Shown: positions 17,628-26,210, counted from the stretch's first letter. The stretch: 30,664 nt of DNA from CANKHA01 sp040877285 (GCA_040877285.1 JBBDNZ010000065.1:1-30664), one strand, 5' to 3'. The notes: generated by a model from the sequence alone, not told the origin. Numbers and translations are program-made.

Positions 17628-18308
17628 TCACTGCCGCACCAGCCAGAGCGGATCCGTTCCTTCCGGAATGCGCCGCCATGCGACTTCGCCGGCTTCCTCG
17701 AAGCGCCAAATACCGCTGGATGATGAAAACACGAGCTCGCCGCTCTCCATGCGCCATGAGGCAGGGTTAAACTTGGTGACAGAGGCGTCGCAGCCGGGCT
17801 TCATCTGCAAGGCGAAGCCATCGGCAACCGCTTCTCTGGAAAGAGTAACGACACAGATCGGCGTGTCCGAGCCGCGCGAAACAGCCCAATCGCCGAACAC
17901 CTGCTCCGCCGTGGGCACCACACGCACCGAGGCAAGGCTTTGCATGAAGTAGCGCCCTTCTCCCGGGCGCACGCCCTCGAATATTCCCGTTTCCAATTCG
18001 TCGAGATCGAGGACCGACCTTCCCTTGCCATCGAGGAGATGCAATCCATCCATACCGATAGTCCAAGCCGTGACATCCTTGGTCAGCGCGAAAACATCGC
18101 CGCAGGCCTTGTCGAATTCGAGCTTGAATCCGCCCGGCGCCGGCTCCGAGCCGAAGGTGATCATGCAGATCTTGTCCCGGTCGGCGTTGGAAATTTCCCA
18201 GGTTCCGATCATCGCCTTGGCGGCATCGGAAGGCTGTGCCGTTTGAGCAAAGGCGTTGCCCGCGAATGCGAGGAAAACCACAAGAACAATAGGATGCAGC
18301 TCACGCAT
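17628..18308 (-). CDS. Secreted AprI/Inh-type protease-inhibitor-like protein, two tandem domains
   Basis: The 226-residue product has a signal peptide (1-22, ending FAQ) and two copies of an Inh-like beta-barrel domain. Copy one (about 33-120) has GTWEIS, Cys48 and Cys69, and the GLHLLDGKG block (88-96). Copy two (about 138-215) has GDWAVS, Cys152 and Cys173, and ELVFSSSSG (191-199). The cysteine spacing is 21 in both copies, strong evidence of internal duplication, and each pair should form the disulfide known from AprI/Inh. The classical proteins are about 130 residues with one domain and inhibit serralysin-type proteases; no such protease gene is in the window. The role here is inferred and may be different. 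Confidence 0.75.
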   Translation of the reverse strand: MRELHPIVLVVFLAFAGNAFAQTAQPSDAAKAMIGTWEISNADRDKICMITFGSEPAPGGFKLEFDKACGDVFALTKDVTAWTIGMDGLHLLDGKGRSVLDLDELETGIFEGVRPGEGRYFMQSLASVRVVPTAEQVFGDWAVSRGSDTPICVVTLSREAVADGFALQMKPGCDASVTKFNPASWRMESGELVFSSSSGIWRFEEAGEVAWRRIPEGTDPLWLVRQ

Positions 18309-18322
18309 AAAACAATGATAGC

Positions 18323-19312
18323 TCAGCTCGCCTTACGACTCCATGTGCCGCGCCAGGGTGTTTCCGGCACCGGCGTTTGCGGCGGCCGGCCCTCGGCCCA
18401 GGCCAGCAGATTGTCCACCACGAGCTGATCCATCGCGCGCCGTGTATGCACCGAAGCCGAGCCCACGTGCGGGAGCAGCACCACCTGCTCCATCTCGATC
18501 AGCTCGCGCGGGACATGCGGTTCGTTCTCGAAAACGTCGAGACCCGCCGAGTAAATCTTCTTCTTCTGCAAAGCCTCGATCAAAGCCTTCTCGTCTACCA
18601 CCGAACCGCGCGCCACGTTGATGAGGATGCCTTGCGGGCCGAGCGCCTCCAGCACTTGAGCGTTGATGAGATGCTTGGTGCCGGCGCCGCCCGGGGTAAT
18701 GACCAGCAACACGTCCACATCGCGCGCCATGTCCACCAGATTGGGATAGTAGCGATAGGGCGCGTCCGGCTGCTTGTTGCGCCCGTGATAAACGACCTTA
18801 ACGACGGAGGCGTCGAGCCGGCGCGCGATGGCCTTGCCGATGCGCCCGAGCCCGACGATGCCGACCGTGCGCTCGCGCAAGGTTTGCGTGTGCGGAAATT
18901 CCCGTTTGACCCATTCTCCCGAGCGCAAGAAACGGTCCGCCTGCGGAAGCTGACGCACGGTGCAAAGGAGAAGTCCCATCGCCGTGTCGGCAACCTCTTC
19001 GTTCAATACATCGGGCGTGTGGGTGACGATGATGCCATGTTCGCCGGCCCATTTGGCGTCGATGTGGTCGTAGCCCACGCCGAAACTCGACACGATCTCG
19101 AGCTTGGGCAGGCGCGACATGAAGGCGCTGTCGATGCGGCCCGGCGGCGCGCTGACGGCGAGCGCGCGCAGACGCGACGCAAGCTCGTTCAAAAACGGCT
19201 CGGCGGCCTTGACGGCGTCGGCTTTGTGCAGACGGAACCGGGCCGAAAGTCCATCAATGATGGTGGGCTTGGCCGGCCCAAGCAGCAATACGTCCGGTTT
19301 ATCGCTCGCCAT
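18323..19312 (-). CDS. D-isomer-specific 2-hydroxyacid dehydrogenase
   Basis: This enzyme interconverts a 2-oxo acid and a D-2-hydroxy acid with NAD(P)H; glyoxylate/hydroxypyruvate reductase is the nearest guess. The 329-residue product has the split catalytic domain, the dinucleotide motif GLGRIG (154-159), and the catalytic triad Arg235 (NVARGS), Glu264 (ENEP) and His282 (LLPHVGSAS). HGRNK after the second strand supplies an Arg where NADP-using members often have one, so NADPH is likely. It begins 6 bases after the stop of the aldehyde dehydrogenase gene on the same strand, so the two are surely co-transcribed. The real substrate is unknown. Confidence 0.9.
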   Translation of the reverse strand: MASDKPDVLLLGPAKPTIIDGLSARFRLHKADAVKAAEPFLNELASRLRALAVSAPPGRIDSAFMSRLPKLEIVSSFGVGYDHIDAKWAGEHGIIVTHTPDVLNEEVADTAMGLLLCTVRQLPQADRFLRSGEWVKREFPHTQTLRERTVGIVGLGRIGKAIARRLDASVVKVVYHGRNKQPDAPYRYYPNLVDMARDVDVLLVITPGGAGTKHLINAQVLEALGPQGILINVARGSVVDEKALIEALQKKKIYSAGLDVFENEPHVPRELIEMEQVVLLPHVGSASVHTRRAMDQLVVDNLLAWAEGRPPQTPVPETPWRGTWSRKAS

Positions 19313-19318
19313 GCGTCC

Positions 19319-20770
19319 TCACCAATTCACCGAGATATACTGCGTCTCCAAAAATTCCATCATACCTTCGTGGGCACCCTCGCGGCCGATGCCGCTTTGC
19401 TTCATGCCGCCGAAGGGCGCGGCGGGATCGGAGACCAAGCCGCGGTTGAGCCCGACCATGCCGAATTCGAGCTTTTCCGACACGCGCATGCCGCGGGCAA
19501 GATCGCGCGTGTAGAGATAGGCGACGAGGCCGTAGATGGTGTCGTTCGCGCGCTTGATGACTTCGTCTTCGGATTTGAATGTCTGGATGGAAGCGACGGG
19601 GCCGAAAATCTCTTCGCGCAGCAGCTCGGCGTTGTCGGGAACATCGGCGAGCACGGTCGGCGGATAGAAAAAGCCTTTCCCGTCCGGCGCCTTGCCGCCG
19701 GTGAGCACCTTCGCGCCCTTCTTCACCGCGTCGTCCACCAGGCCCGTTACCTTCTTGCGCGCTTCGGCATTGATCAGCGGCCCGACGTTGACGCCATCGT
19801 CGAGGCCGTTGCCCATCTTGAGCTGTTTCATGCGCTCGGTGAGCTTGCGGGAAAATTCGTCCTGCATCTTTTCATGCACGAAGAAACGGTTCGCGGCCGT
19901 GCAGGCCTCGCCCATGTTGCGCATCTTGGCGATCATGGCGCCGTCGATAGCGGCATCCAGGTCGGCATCCTCGAACACGATGAAGGGCGCGTTGCCGCCC
20001 AATTCCATCGCCGGCGTCACCACATTGTCCGCCGCTTCATGCAGCAGCTTGCGGCCGACTTCGGTGGAGCCGGTGAAGGAAATGACGCGCACACGTGGAT
20101 CGTGCAGCATGGCGCTGACCACCTTGCCGGAGGAGCGCGAGGGAATGACGTTGACCGCGCCGGGCGGCACGCCCGCTTCCTGCAAGATCGGCATCAGCGC
20201 CAGCATGGTGAGCGGGGTGTCGGAAGCGGGCTTGAGCACCACCGTGCAGCCCGCCGCCAGCGCGGGACCTATTTTTCGAGTGGCCATTGCGGCGGGAAAA
20301 TTCCACGGCGTCACCAGCACGGCCACGCCTGCCGGCCTGTGCTGCACCACGATGCGCGCACCGGACACGGGCGCGTTGTAGACTTGGCCCAAGTTGCGCA
20401 CCGCCTCCTCCGCGTTCCAGCGGAAGAATTCCGCGGCATAGGCGACCTCGGCGCGCGAATCCGGCAGCGCCTTGCCGTTCTCCAGCGTCATCAGCTTGGC
20501 CAAGCGTTCCGCATCGCGCATCATCAGTTCGAAGGATTTTCGCAAAACCTCCGCGCGTTCGCGCGGCTTTTTCGCCGCCCAGGCGGGGAAGGTCTCGCTC
20601 GCCGCATCGACCGCCGCCTTGGCGTCGTCCACCGTGGCGCTGGCCACGGAGGCGATCTTGTTTTCCGTGGCGGGGTCGATGACGTCGAAGCGCTGGCCGT
20701 CGGAAGCCTTGCGCCATTGGCCGCCGATCCAAAGATCGGTGGGGACGCCTGCCAGCAGATTTTCGTACAT
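19319..20770 (-). CDS. gabD: NAD(P)-dependent succinate-semialdehyde dehydrogenase-type aldehyde dehydrogenase
   Basis: The enzyme oxidises an aldehyde, by similarity succinate semialdehyde, to the acid. The 483-residue product is almost the length of E. coli GabD (482). It has Asn157 in TPWNFP, the FTGSTEVG nucleotide loop (232-239), general base Glu256 (MELGGN), nucleophile Cys290 (GEACTAANR), EEIFGPV and the closing FGGMKQSGIGREG. The usual Q before the Cys region is replaced (MGEACTAANR), so the substrate may differ. The start at 20770 is preferred over 20824 because a strong GAGGGAAGG ribosome site (20774-20782) precedes it. It lies between the dehydrogenase and EamA genes in one minus-strand run. 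Confidence 0.88.
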   Translation of the reverse strand: MYENLLAGVPTDLWIGGQWRKASDGQRFDVIDPATENKIASVASATVDDAKAAVDAASETFPAWAAKKPRERAEVLRKSFELMMRDAERLAKLMTLENGKALPDSRAEVAYAAEFFRWNAEEAVRNLGQVYNAPVSGARIVVQHRPAGVAVLVTPWNFPAAMATRKIGPALAAGCTVVLKPASDTPLTMLALMPILQEAGVPPGAVNVIPSRSSGKVVSAMLHDPRVRVISFTGSTEVGRKLLHEAADNVVTPAMELGGNAPFIVFEDADLDAAIDGAMIAKMRNMGEACTAANRFFVHEKMQDEFSRKLTERMKQLKMGNGLDDGVNVGPLINAEARKKVTGLVDDAVKKGAKVLTGGKAPDGKGFFYPPTVLADVPDNAELLREEIFGPVASIQTFKSEDEVIKRANDTIYGLVAYLYTRDLARGMRVSEKLEFGMVGLNRGLVSDPAAPFGGMKQSGIGREGAHEGMMEFLETQYISVNW

Positions 20771-20773
20771 GGC

Positions 20774-20782
20774 CCTTCCCTC
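20774..20782 (-). promoter_or_regulatory. Ribosome binding site deciding the start of the aldehyde dehydrogenase
   Basis: On the minus strand GAGGGAAGG reads just ahead of the ATG at 20770, with its GAGGG core 7 bases away. It supports this start over the in-frame one at 20824, which would add 18 residues without similarity to GabD. Confidence 0.65.
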
Positions 20783-20832
20783 GCTCTTATCTCCGAACGC
20801 ACGGGTTCCGGCCCGCGCACTCATTTACATAG

Positions 20833-21747
20833 CTAACTTCCTTTCGAAGGGAAGGCCGCCTGGGAATCTACGCGCCGCTTGCGTTCGCGATGAATCAAGT
20901 AAAGTCCGGAGGCGATCACGATCGCCGAGCCGGTCAGCGTCCAGGCGTTGGGCACGTCGCCGAACACGAGGTAGCCGAGCGTTACCGCCCATACAATCTG
21001 CGTGTAGATGAAGGGCGAGAGCACCGAGGCAGGGGCGAGCCGATGTCCGGAAATCAGCAGGTAGTGCCCGAGACTGGCGAAGACTCCCATGACCACCATC
21101 AGGGCGGCATGACCTGCTCCGCCGGGCGGCGTCCAGACGAACGGCAGCACGGGCAGCATCACCACCGCGCCGACCATGTTGGAATAGAACAGCGTGGTCT
21201 CGTTGGAATCCGTACGTGAGAGTACACTGGTCGTGATGGCGTAGAGCGCGTAGCAGAAAGCGCTCGCAAGCGACAGCAGCGCCGCCCATTGGAAGCCGCC
21301 GACGCCCGGGCGCACCACAACCACTATCCCGGCAAATCCGACGCAGATGGCAGTCCAGCGCCGCCAGCCGATCCATTCGCCCAGCACCGGACCGGCCAGC
21401 GCCGCCACCAGAAACGGCGTTGAGAACATGATCGCCAGCGCCTCGTCGAGCTGCAGGAAGCGATAGGCCCAGAAATTGAACAGGGTCGAACCGACCAGCA
21501 GAAACGAGCGGCCGATCTGCAACCACGGCCGCGTGGTGCGGATCATCCCCGGCCGGCGGATCGGGTTGGACAGCAGCAGCGTCAGCAGGAAGGCGCTGGT
21601 ATAGCGCGCCCACACGATCTGTAGCGTGTCCATGTGACCGCCAAGATATTTGGCGATGGCGTCGAGACAAGCGAATGACGCCACCGCGCCGCACATCAAG
21701 GCGATTCCGGTCAGCCGCTGCCGGCGCTCGTGGATGGAATCGTGCAA
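20833..21747 (-). CDS. EamA/DMT superfamily transporter
   Basis: This is an inner-membrane carrier of the drug/metabolite superfamily, whose members mostly export metabolites such as amino acids or take up organic acids. The 304-residue product has about ten hydrophobic helices in two EamA repeats (about 14-145 and 155-290). Helix pieces such as ALMCGAVASFACLDAIAKYLGG and, in the second half, FIYTQIVWAVTLGYLVFGDVPN are typical. The best start is a TTG at 21747 with an AAAGAG-type ribosome site upstream; the first in-frame ATG is inside helix 1 and would remove it. It is upstream of the aldehyde and hydroxyacid dehydrogenase genes on the same strand (62 bases to the aldehyde dehydrogenase start) and may move their substrate. 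Confidence 0.87.
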   Translation of the reverse strand: MHDSIHERRQRLTGIALMCGAVASFACLDAIAKYLGGHMDTLQIVWARYTSAFLLTLLLSNPIRRPGMIRTTRPWLQIGRSFLLVGSTLFNFWAYRFLQLDEALAIMFSTPFLVAALAGPVLGEWIGWRRWTAICVGFAGIVVVVRPGVGGFQWAALLSLASAFCYALYAITTSVLSRTDSNETTLFYSNMVGAVVMLPVLPFVWTPPGGAGHAALMVVMGVFASLGHYLLISGHRLAPASVLSPFIYTQIVWAVTLGYLVFGDVPNAWTLTGSAIVIASGLYLIHRERKRRVDSQAAFPSKGS

Positions 21748-21924
21748 AATACCGCTCTTTGTAGGGCCCCCGATTCGGAAATTATCGGAGCCGCAAGGCT
21801 ATGACGAGGTCGGGTGGCGCATTGAGTGCATGCACAAACTGAGGTAAATAATCCGCACGGGGCTTTCGGCGGTCGCCCCGCCTTCCCAAGGCTTGCGAGC
21901 CCAAGCACCGCCTCCTTCGGGAAC

Positions 21925-21932
21925 GAGGGAGG
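21925..21932 (+). promoter_or_regulatory. Strong ribosome binding site of chrA
   Basis: GAGGGAGG stands 9 bases before the ATG at 21942 and fixes this start. It is among the closest matches to the 16S tail in the window. The 194 bases between the EamA and chrA starts must hold two divergent promoters that I cannot resolve. Confidence 0.65.
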
Positions 21933-21941
21933 CCAACCATT

Positions 21942-23339
21942 ATGCCCGCGAGCGATATGGCGACCCAAGCCAGCAACTTCAAACATGGCGTTTCCTGGGG
22001 CGAGGCCTTCCGCGTCTGGCTGCGCGTCGCCGCGCTGAGCTTCGGCGGCCCCGCCGGCCAGATCGCGGTCATGCACCGCATCTTGGTCGAGGAGAAGCGC
22101 TGGATTTCCGAGAACCGATTCCTGCACGCGCTCAACTACTGCATGCTGCTGCCGGGACCGGAAGCGCAGCAGCTTGCCACCTATGTCGGCTGGCTGATGC
22201 ACCGCACGCTGGGCGGATTGATGGCGGGCGTGCTGTTCATTTTGCCGGGCGCCATCGCCATCATGGCGCTGAGCTACGTCTACGCCGCCTATGGCCAGAT
22301 CGGCGTGGTCGCCGCGCTGTTCTTCGGGCTGAAGGCGGCCGTGCTTGCCATCGTGGTCGAAGCCGTGGTGCGCGTGGGCAAGCGCGCACTGAAGAACAAC
22401 GTGACGATCGCGCTGGCGGGCGCCGCCTTCTTCGGCATTTTCTTTCTCAATGTACCCTTCCCCATCATCATCTTCGGCGCGGCGCTGATCGGATTTGCCG
22501 GCGGCTGGCTGCACCTTGAGGCGTTCCAAGTCGGCGGCGGGCACGGTGGAAGCGGCAAAAGCGACGCCGTCGTCGATAGCCTGCTGGGTGAAGAGGCGCC
22601 CGAGCATGTGAAGCCGAATGCGGGACGCGCGCTGCGCGTTGTCGCGATCTGGCTGGCGCTGTGGCTCGTTCCGGTGTTTGCACTACTCTGGCTGTTCGGC
22701 AGCCAGAATGTGTTCAGCCAGATCGCGGTGTTCTTCAGCAAGATGGCGCTGGTCACTTTCGGCGGCGCTTACGCCGTGCTGGCTTATGTCGCGCAGCAGG
22801 CGGTGGAGAATTATCGCTGGCTTTCCCCCGGCGAGATGCTCGACGGCCTCGGCATGGCGGAAACGACGCCGGGGCCGCTGATCATGGTGCTGCAATTCGT
22901 GGGCTTCATGGCGGCCTTTCGCGATCCCGGCGCGCTCTCACCCATGCTGGCGGGAACGCTCGGCGGGCTGCTCGCAACATGGGTGACGTTTACGCCGTGC
23001 TTTCTCTGGATTTTCCTCGGCGCGCCTTTCATCGAACAGGTGCGCGGCAACAAGGCGCTCAGCGCCGCCTTGTCGGCGATCACCGCCGCGGTGGTGGGCG
23101 TGATCCTCAATCTGGCGCTGTGGTTCGCCATTCATACGGCATTCCGCCAAGTCATGCCGGTGCGCGCTTACGGATTTTCTTTCGATGCGCCGGTCTTCAC
23201 CAGCGTCGACCCTTGGGCCCTCGCGCTATCGGTCGCCGCCGCCATTGCCATTTTCCGCTTCAGGACGGGAATGATGCCGACGCTTGCCGCCTGCTCGCTC
23301 GCGGGGATCGTGCTCTACCTGACAGGCATACGTGGCTAG
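21942..23339 (+). CDS. chrA: Chromate-type ion transporter, long (two-domain) form
   Basis: ChrA proteins expel chromate, and in many genomes their natural substrate is unknown. The 465-residue product is the bidomain form. The first CHR domain (about 15-205) has LSFGGPAGQIAVMHR and LLPGPEAQQLATYVG. The second (about 235-460) has VTFGGAYAVLAYVAQQ and TTPGPLIMVLQFVGF. The domains are joined by a soluble Gly/His/Asp-rich linker (about 198-225). These paired GGP and PGP motifs are the family's signature. No ChrB regulator or other chromate gene is nearby, so true chromate resistance is not assured. The last 4 bases overlap the end of the convergent ABC permease gene. Confidence 0.9.
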   Translation: MPASDMATQASNFKHGVSWGEAFRVWLRVAALSFGGPAGQIAVMHRILVEEKRWISENRFLHALNYCMLLPGPEAQQLATYVGWLMHRTLGGLMAGVLFILPGAIAIMALSYVYAAYGQIGVVAALFFGLKAAVLAIVVEAVVRVGKRALKNNVTIALAGAAFFGIFFLNVPFPIIIFGAALIGFAGGWLHLEAFQVGGGHGGSGKSDAVVDSLLGEEAPEHVKPNAGRALRVVAIWLALWLVPVFALLWLFGSQNVFSQIAVFFSKMALVTFGGAYAVLAYVAQQAVENYRWLSPGEMLDGLGMAETTPGPLIMVLQFVGFMAAFRDPGALSPMLAGTLGGLLATWVTFTPCFLWIFLGAPFIEQVRGNKALSAALSAITAAVVGVILNLALWFAIHTAFRQVMPVRAYGFSFDAPVFTSVDPWALALSVAAAIAIFRFRTGMMPTLAACSLAGIVLYLTGIRG

Positions 23340-24118
23340 CGTTCCGGCTGTAACGCGCTCTCGTGCCAGCGCCGCAGAATAAGGTGCGATACGAAAGACA
23401 ACGCAAAGAAGATCGCCACGCCGGCCGCCGACAGCAACAGGAGCGCCGCGAACATGCGGGGGATGTTGAGCCGGTAGCCGGATTCGGCGATGCGGTAGGC
23501 AAGACCGGAGCCCGCCCCGGCGGAGCCCGCGGCGATTTCCGCTACCACTGCGCCGATCAGCGCCAGCCCGCCGGCAATGCGGATGCCGCCCAGCATGTAA
23601 GGCAGCGCCGCCGGAAGCTTGAGATAGCGCAGCACTTGGAAGCGCGAGGCGCCGTAGAGGCGGAACAGATCGGCCAGATTGCGGTCGGTCGAGTTGAGGC
23701 CGAGCGTGGTATTGGCGAGCACCGGGAAAAAGGCAACGATCCAGGCGCAAGCCAGCACGGCCGCTTCCTGCGGCAGATAGATCAACAGTAGCGGGGCAAT
23801 GGCGACGACGGGCGTCACCTGCAACGTCACCGCATAGGGATAGAGCGAGTATTCGACGAGCCGCGACTGGTTGAACACCACCGCCAGGCCGACGCCGCCG
23901 GCAACGGCGAGCAGAAAGCCTTGCAGCGTCGTAGTCAATGTCACCGCCAGCGAGCCGAACAGCACCTGCCAATCGGCTATGAGCGTTGAAATGACGAGAC
24001 CGGGTCCGGGCAGCACATAGGGTGGAATGTCATTGATCCGCACCACCAGTTCCCAGGCGATAAGCCCGAGCGCCAACGCGGCGACGGGCAGCAGAAGGCG
24101 CAAGATGCGCTCGCTCAT
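23336..24118 (-). CDS. ABC transporter permease, TauC/SsuC/ThiX type
   Basis: This is the inner-membrane permease of an importer of the nitrate/sulfonate/taurine/thiamine-precursor class. The 260-residue product has about six helices. YVLPGP (about 34-39) sits after the first helix, and LQVTPVVAIAPLL comes before the coupling loop. The EAA-type loop ADLFRLYGASRFQVLRYLKLP is at about 149-169. It overlaps the ATPase gene by 4 bases (ATGA) and converges on chrA with a 4-base overlap. The missing third component, an NMT1-type binding protein, is encoded about 3.5 kb away on the same strand (28368-29393). Confidence 0.9.
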   Translation of the reverse strand: MSERILRLLLPVAALALGLIAWELVVRINDIPPYVLPGPGLVISTLIADWQVLFGSLAVTLTTTLQGFLLAVAGGVGLAVVFNQSRLVEYSLYPYAVTLQVTPVVAIAPLLLIYLPQEAAVLACAWIVAFFPVLANTTLGLNSTDRNLADLFRLYGASRFQVLRYLKLPAALPYMLGGIRIAGGLALIGAVVAEIAAGSAGAGSGLAYRIAESGYRLNIPRMFAALLLLSAAGVAIFFALSFVSHLILRRWHESALQPER

Positions 24119-24882
24119 GGCGCGCCTCCCGCCGCCATCGCCTGTTCCAGCGCCTGCGAGACCTTGCGGCAGAACGCGGCATATTCCGCCGAGGTGCGGA
24201 AACTTTCGTCGCGCGGATAAGGCGCGACGATTTCAATTTCCGTGAAGACGCGGCCCGGCCGCGGCGTCATCACCACGATGCGCTGGGAGAGGTAGACCGA
24301 TTCAAAGACCGAATGGGTGACGAAGACCACGGTCTTGCCAAGCTCCCGCCAGAGCGCGAGCAGGTCGTTGTTGAGCTTGAAGCGGTTGATCTCGTCGAGC
24401 GCGGCAAAAGGCTCGTCCATCAGCAGCAGCTTCGGTCCGGTGACCAGCGCGCGGGCGATCGACACGCGCATTTTCATGCCGCCGGACAATTCGCGCGGAT
24501 AGGCGCGCGCGAAGGGAGAAAGACCGACGCGCGCAAGCGCCTCCTCGACTTGCGCAGCCGAAGTATGCGTGTCGGCGCCTTTCAGCATCAGCGGCAGGCA
24601 CACATTGGCGAATACATTCGCCCAAGGCATCAGCGTCGGCTCTTGGAAGACGAAGCTCAGGCCGCTGGCGGCGGAATCGTCGCGCCATGCGATGGCGCCG
24701 CCCGATGGTTCCGTCAGGCCGGCAATCATGCGCAATACCGTGGACTTGCCACAGCCGGATGGCCCGAGCAGTGTCAAAAACTCGCCCTCGCGGATATCGA
24801 GCTTAAGACCTTCGACCGCAACCGTGCCGTTGGGGAAGATCTTGCCGACGCCGTGGAGGGCGACAATGGGCGGAGTGCTCAT
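24115..24882 (-). CDS. ABC transporter ATPase, TauB/SsuB/ThiZ type
   Basis: This is the ATPase that pairs with the permease behind it. The 255-residue product has Walker A GPSGCGKST (40-48), Q-loop Gln80 in FVFQEPTLMPW, signature LSGGM (132-136), Walker B ending Asp156-Glu157 and switch His in VTHSVFESVYLS. The FQEPTLMPWANV and VFESVYLSQRIVVM segments are typical of the taurine/sulfonate/thiamine-precursor group. murQ lies 80 bases upstream on the same strand, so these three genes may share a transcript, although the gap leaves room for a promoter. Confidence 0.9.
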   Translation of the reverse strand: MSTPPIVALHGVGKIFPNGTVAVEGLKLDIREGEFLTLLGPSGCGKSTVLRMIAGLTEPSGGAIAWRDDSAASGLSFVFQEPTLMPWANVFANVCLPLMLKGADTHTSAAQVEEALARVGLSPFARAYPRELSGGMKMRVSIARALVTGPKLLLMDEPFAALDEINRFKLNNDLLALWRELGKTVVFVTHSVFESVYLSQRIVVMTPRPGRVFTEIEIVAPYPRDESFRTSAEYAAFCRKVSQALEQAMAAGGAP

Positions 24883-24962
24883 TAGCGCACATGATGGCGC
24901 TCATCAGCAGCGCCTTGCGAGAGGAATAGAGTTGCAGGGCAAACAGGAAGTCAAGCGGTGGA

Positions 24963-25922
24963 TCAGTCCGGATCGTCGCGGCCCATTGCCGGCGCGGCTA
25001 CGCGGCCGGAATAGCGCAAATCGCGCGGTCCTGGCGCGGGCTTGCCGATCAGCGCCAGGGCGGCGCGAAGCCGGCCGCCCGCACGTGAGAGAATGTCCGC
25101 CGCTTCGGCCGCGTCACAGCCATGCAGCAGCAGGACCGCGAGTTTCAGATTCCCGTTCGCATCCGCCAGCGCTTGACGGGCCTCATCGCGGCCGCGGCCG
25201 GTGAGTTGAACCAGAATGCGCTCGCTGCGTCCCACCAGCTTTTCGTTCACCGCCTGGAGGTCAACCATAAGCCCGTCATAGACGCGGCCAAGCAAAATCA
25301 TCACCAGCGACGACAGCGCAATCAGCGTGATGCGCTGCGCCGTGCCGGCGTTCATGCGGGTGGAGCCGGCGATGGGTTCGGCGCCGGTATCGAGCAAAAT
25401 CGGGTGATCGGCTTCGTTGAGGATCGGCGTATCGGGATTGTTGGCGATGCCAACGGTCAGTGCGCCGCATTGCTTGGCTCCGCGCAGGCAAGCGAGCGTA
25501 AATGGCGTGGTGCCGCTGGCGGCGACCGCGATCAGCACATCATTCGGCCCGATGCCGTGCTGCTGCACGAGGCGGCGGGCGTAATCCACTTCATCCTCAG
25601 CGCCCTCGACAGATTGCGTCATGGCATCCCTGCCGCCTGCCATGAGCAAAACCAACCGGTCCGCCGGCCAACTGAAGGTCGGTATCAGTTCGGCGCCGTC
25701 CTGCACAGCGAGGCGTCCCGAGGTTCCCGCACCGGCGTAGATCAGCCGGCCGCCTTCTTTCAGCCGCGCTTCCGTCGCCAGGGCGGCGCGTTCGAGCGCC
25801 GGACGGACGGCGCGAACCGCAGCGACCGCCGCCAATTGACCTTCGATCATCGCATCGAGGATGTCGGCGGGGTCCCACAGGTCGATGTTGGAATAGCGCG
25901 GGCTGGGTCGCTCGGTGTTCAT
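24963..25922 (-). CDS. murQ: N-acetylmuramic acid 6-phosphate etherase MurQ
   Basis: MurQ splits the lactyl ether of MurNAc-6-P, giving GlcNAc-6-P and D-lactate during cell-wall recycling or use of external MurNAc. The 319-residue product has a SIS domain with GAGTSGR (64-70), the catalytic-acid position Glu78 in VQDGAELIPTF, and the EGAEDE segment (106-111) with the second essential Glu. GSTRMNAGTAQRIT follows in the second half, all family hallmarks. The C-terminal helical part (about 255-300) is normal. The start at 25922 begins in the conserved N-terminus; 26039 would add 39 residues that do not fit. The gene is divergent from the SIS deaminase and nagA, whose substrates follow from its product. 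Confidence 0.93.
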   Translation of the reverse strand: MNTERPSPRYSNIDLWDPADILDAMIEGQLAAVAAVRAVRPALERAALATEARLKEGGRLIYAGAGTSGRLAVQDGAELIPTFSWPADRLVLLMAGGRDAMTQSVEGAEDEVDYARRLVQQHGIGPNDVLIAVAASGTTPFTLACLRGAKQCGALTVGIANNPDTPILNEADHPILLDTGAEPIAGSTRMNAGTAQRITLIALSSLVMILLGRVYDGLMVDLQAVNEKLVGRSERILVQLTGRGRDEARQALADANGNLKLAVLLLHGCDAAEAADILSRAGGRLRAALALIGKPAPGPRDLRYSGRVAAPAMGRDDPD

Positions 25923-26210
25923 TGCTGCCTGCTTCGCGGTTACGGGGGTCAACGAATCAAAAGGTTGTGCCGCCGCACAGAATTTCAAGCATCCTTTTGG
26001 TAAATTAATCGTCACCAGGGATGGCTGCGCCGCCTGCATCGGCGTGCTTTATTCGGCAACAAGGCATTGGCCGGGCGCCGGGGCCAAGAGAGATACGTCG
26101 CATAACTCCCCATGCGCCGGGCGCTTTTTCGAGCGTTTCGAATCGGAGCCGCATGCTATCCTGCACCGGGCGGCGGACGGCGCGTTCTTGCCGATATTCG
26201 AGCGCATCCT
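25923..26210. promoter_or_regulatory. Divergent control region between murQ and SIS/nagA, with nested inverted repeats
   Basis: These 288 bases separate two divergent amino-sugar units. Near murQ, CAAAAGG (25958-25964) and CCTTTTG (25993-25999) form an inverted repeat with centres 35 bases apart, and TGTGC-N4-GCACA (25966-25979) lies inside it. An AT-rich stretch with AAATTAAT follows (26002-26009). The layout suggests an operator acting on both genes, but no regulator gene is in the window and I could not match a known site. A 33-residue upstream extension of the SIS gene (from 26112) is not believed. Confidence 0.4.

Noticed and set aside
18377..20836. Very long plus-strand open frame (819 codons) opposite the two dehydrogenase genes
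   Set aside because: It is antisense to two intact enzymes with full active-site motifs. Its product is His/Arg/Gly-rich without domains, as expected of antisense frames in GC-rich genes.
26112..26210. 33-residue N-terminal extension of the SIS deaminase
   Set aside because: The family's conserved start matches the ATG at 26211; the extension is Arg/Gly/Pro-rich and would cover the likely promoter.
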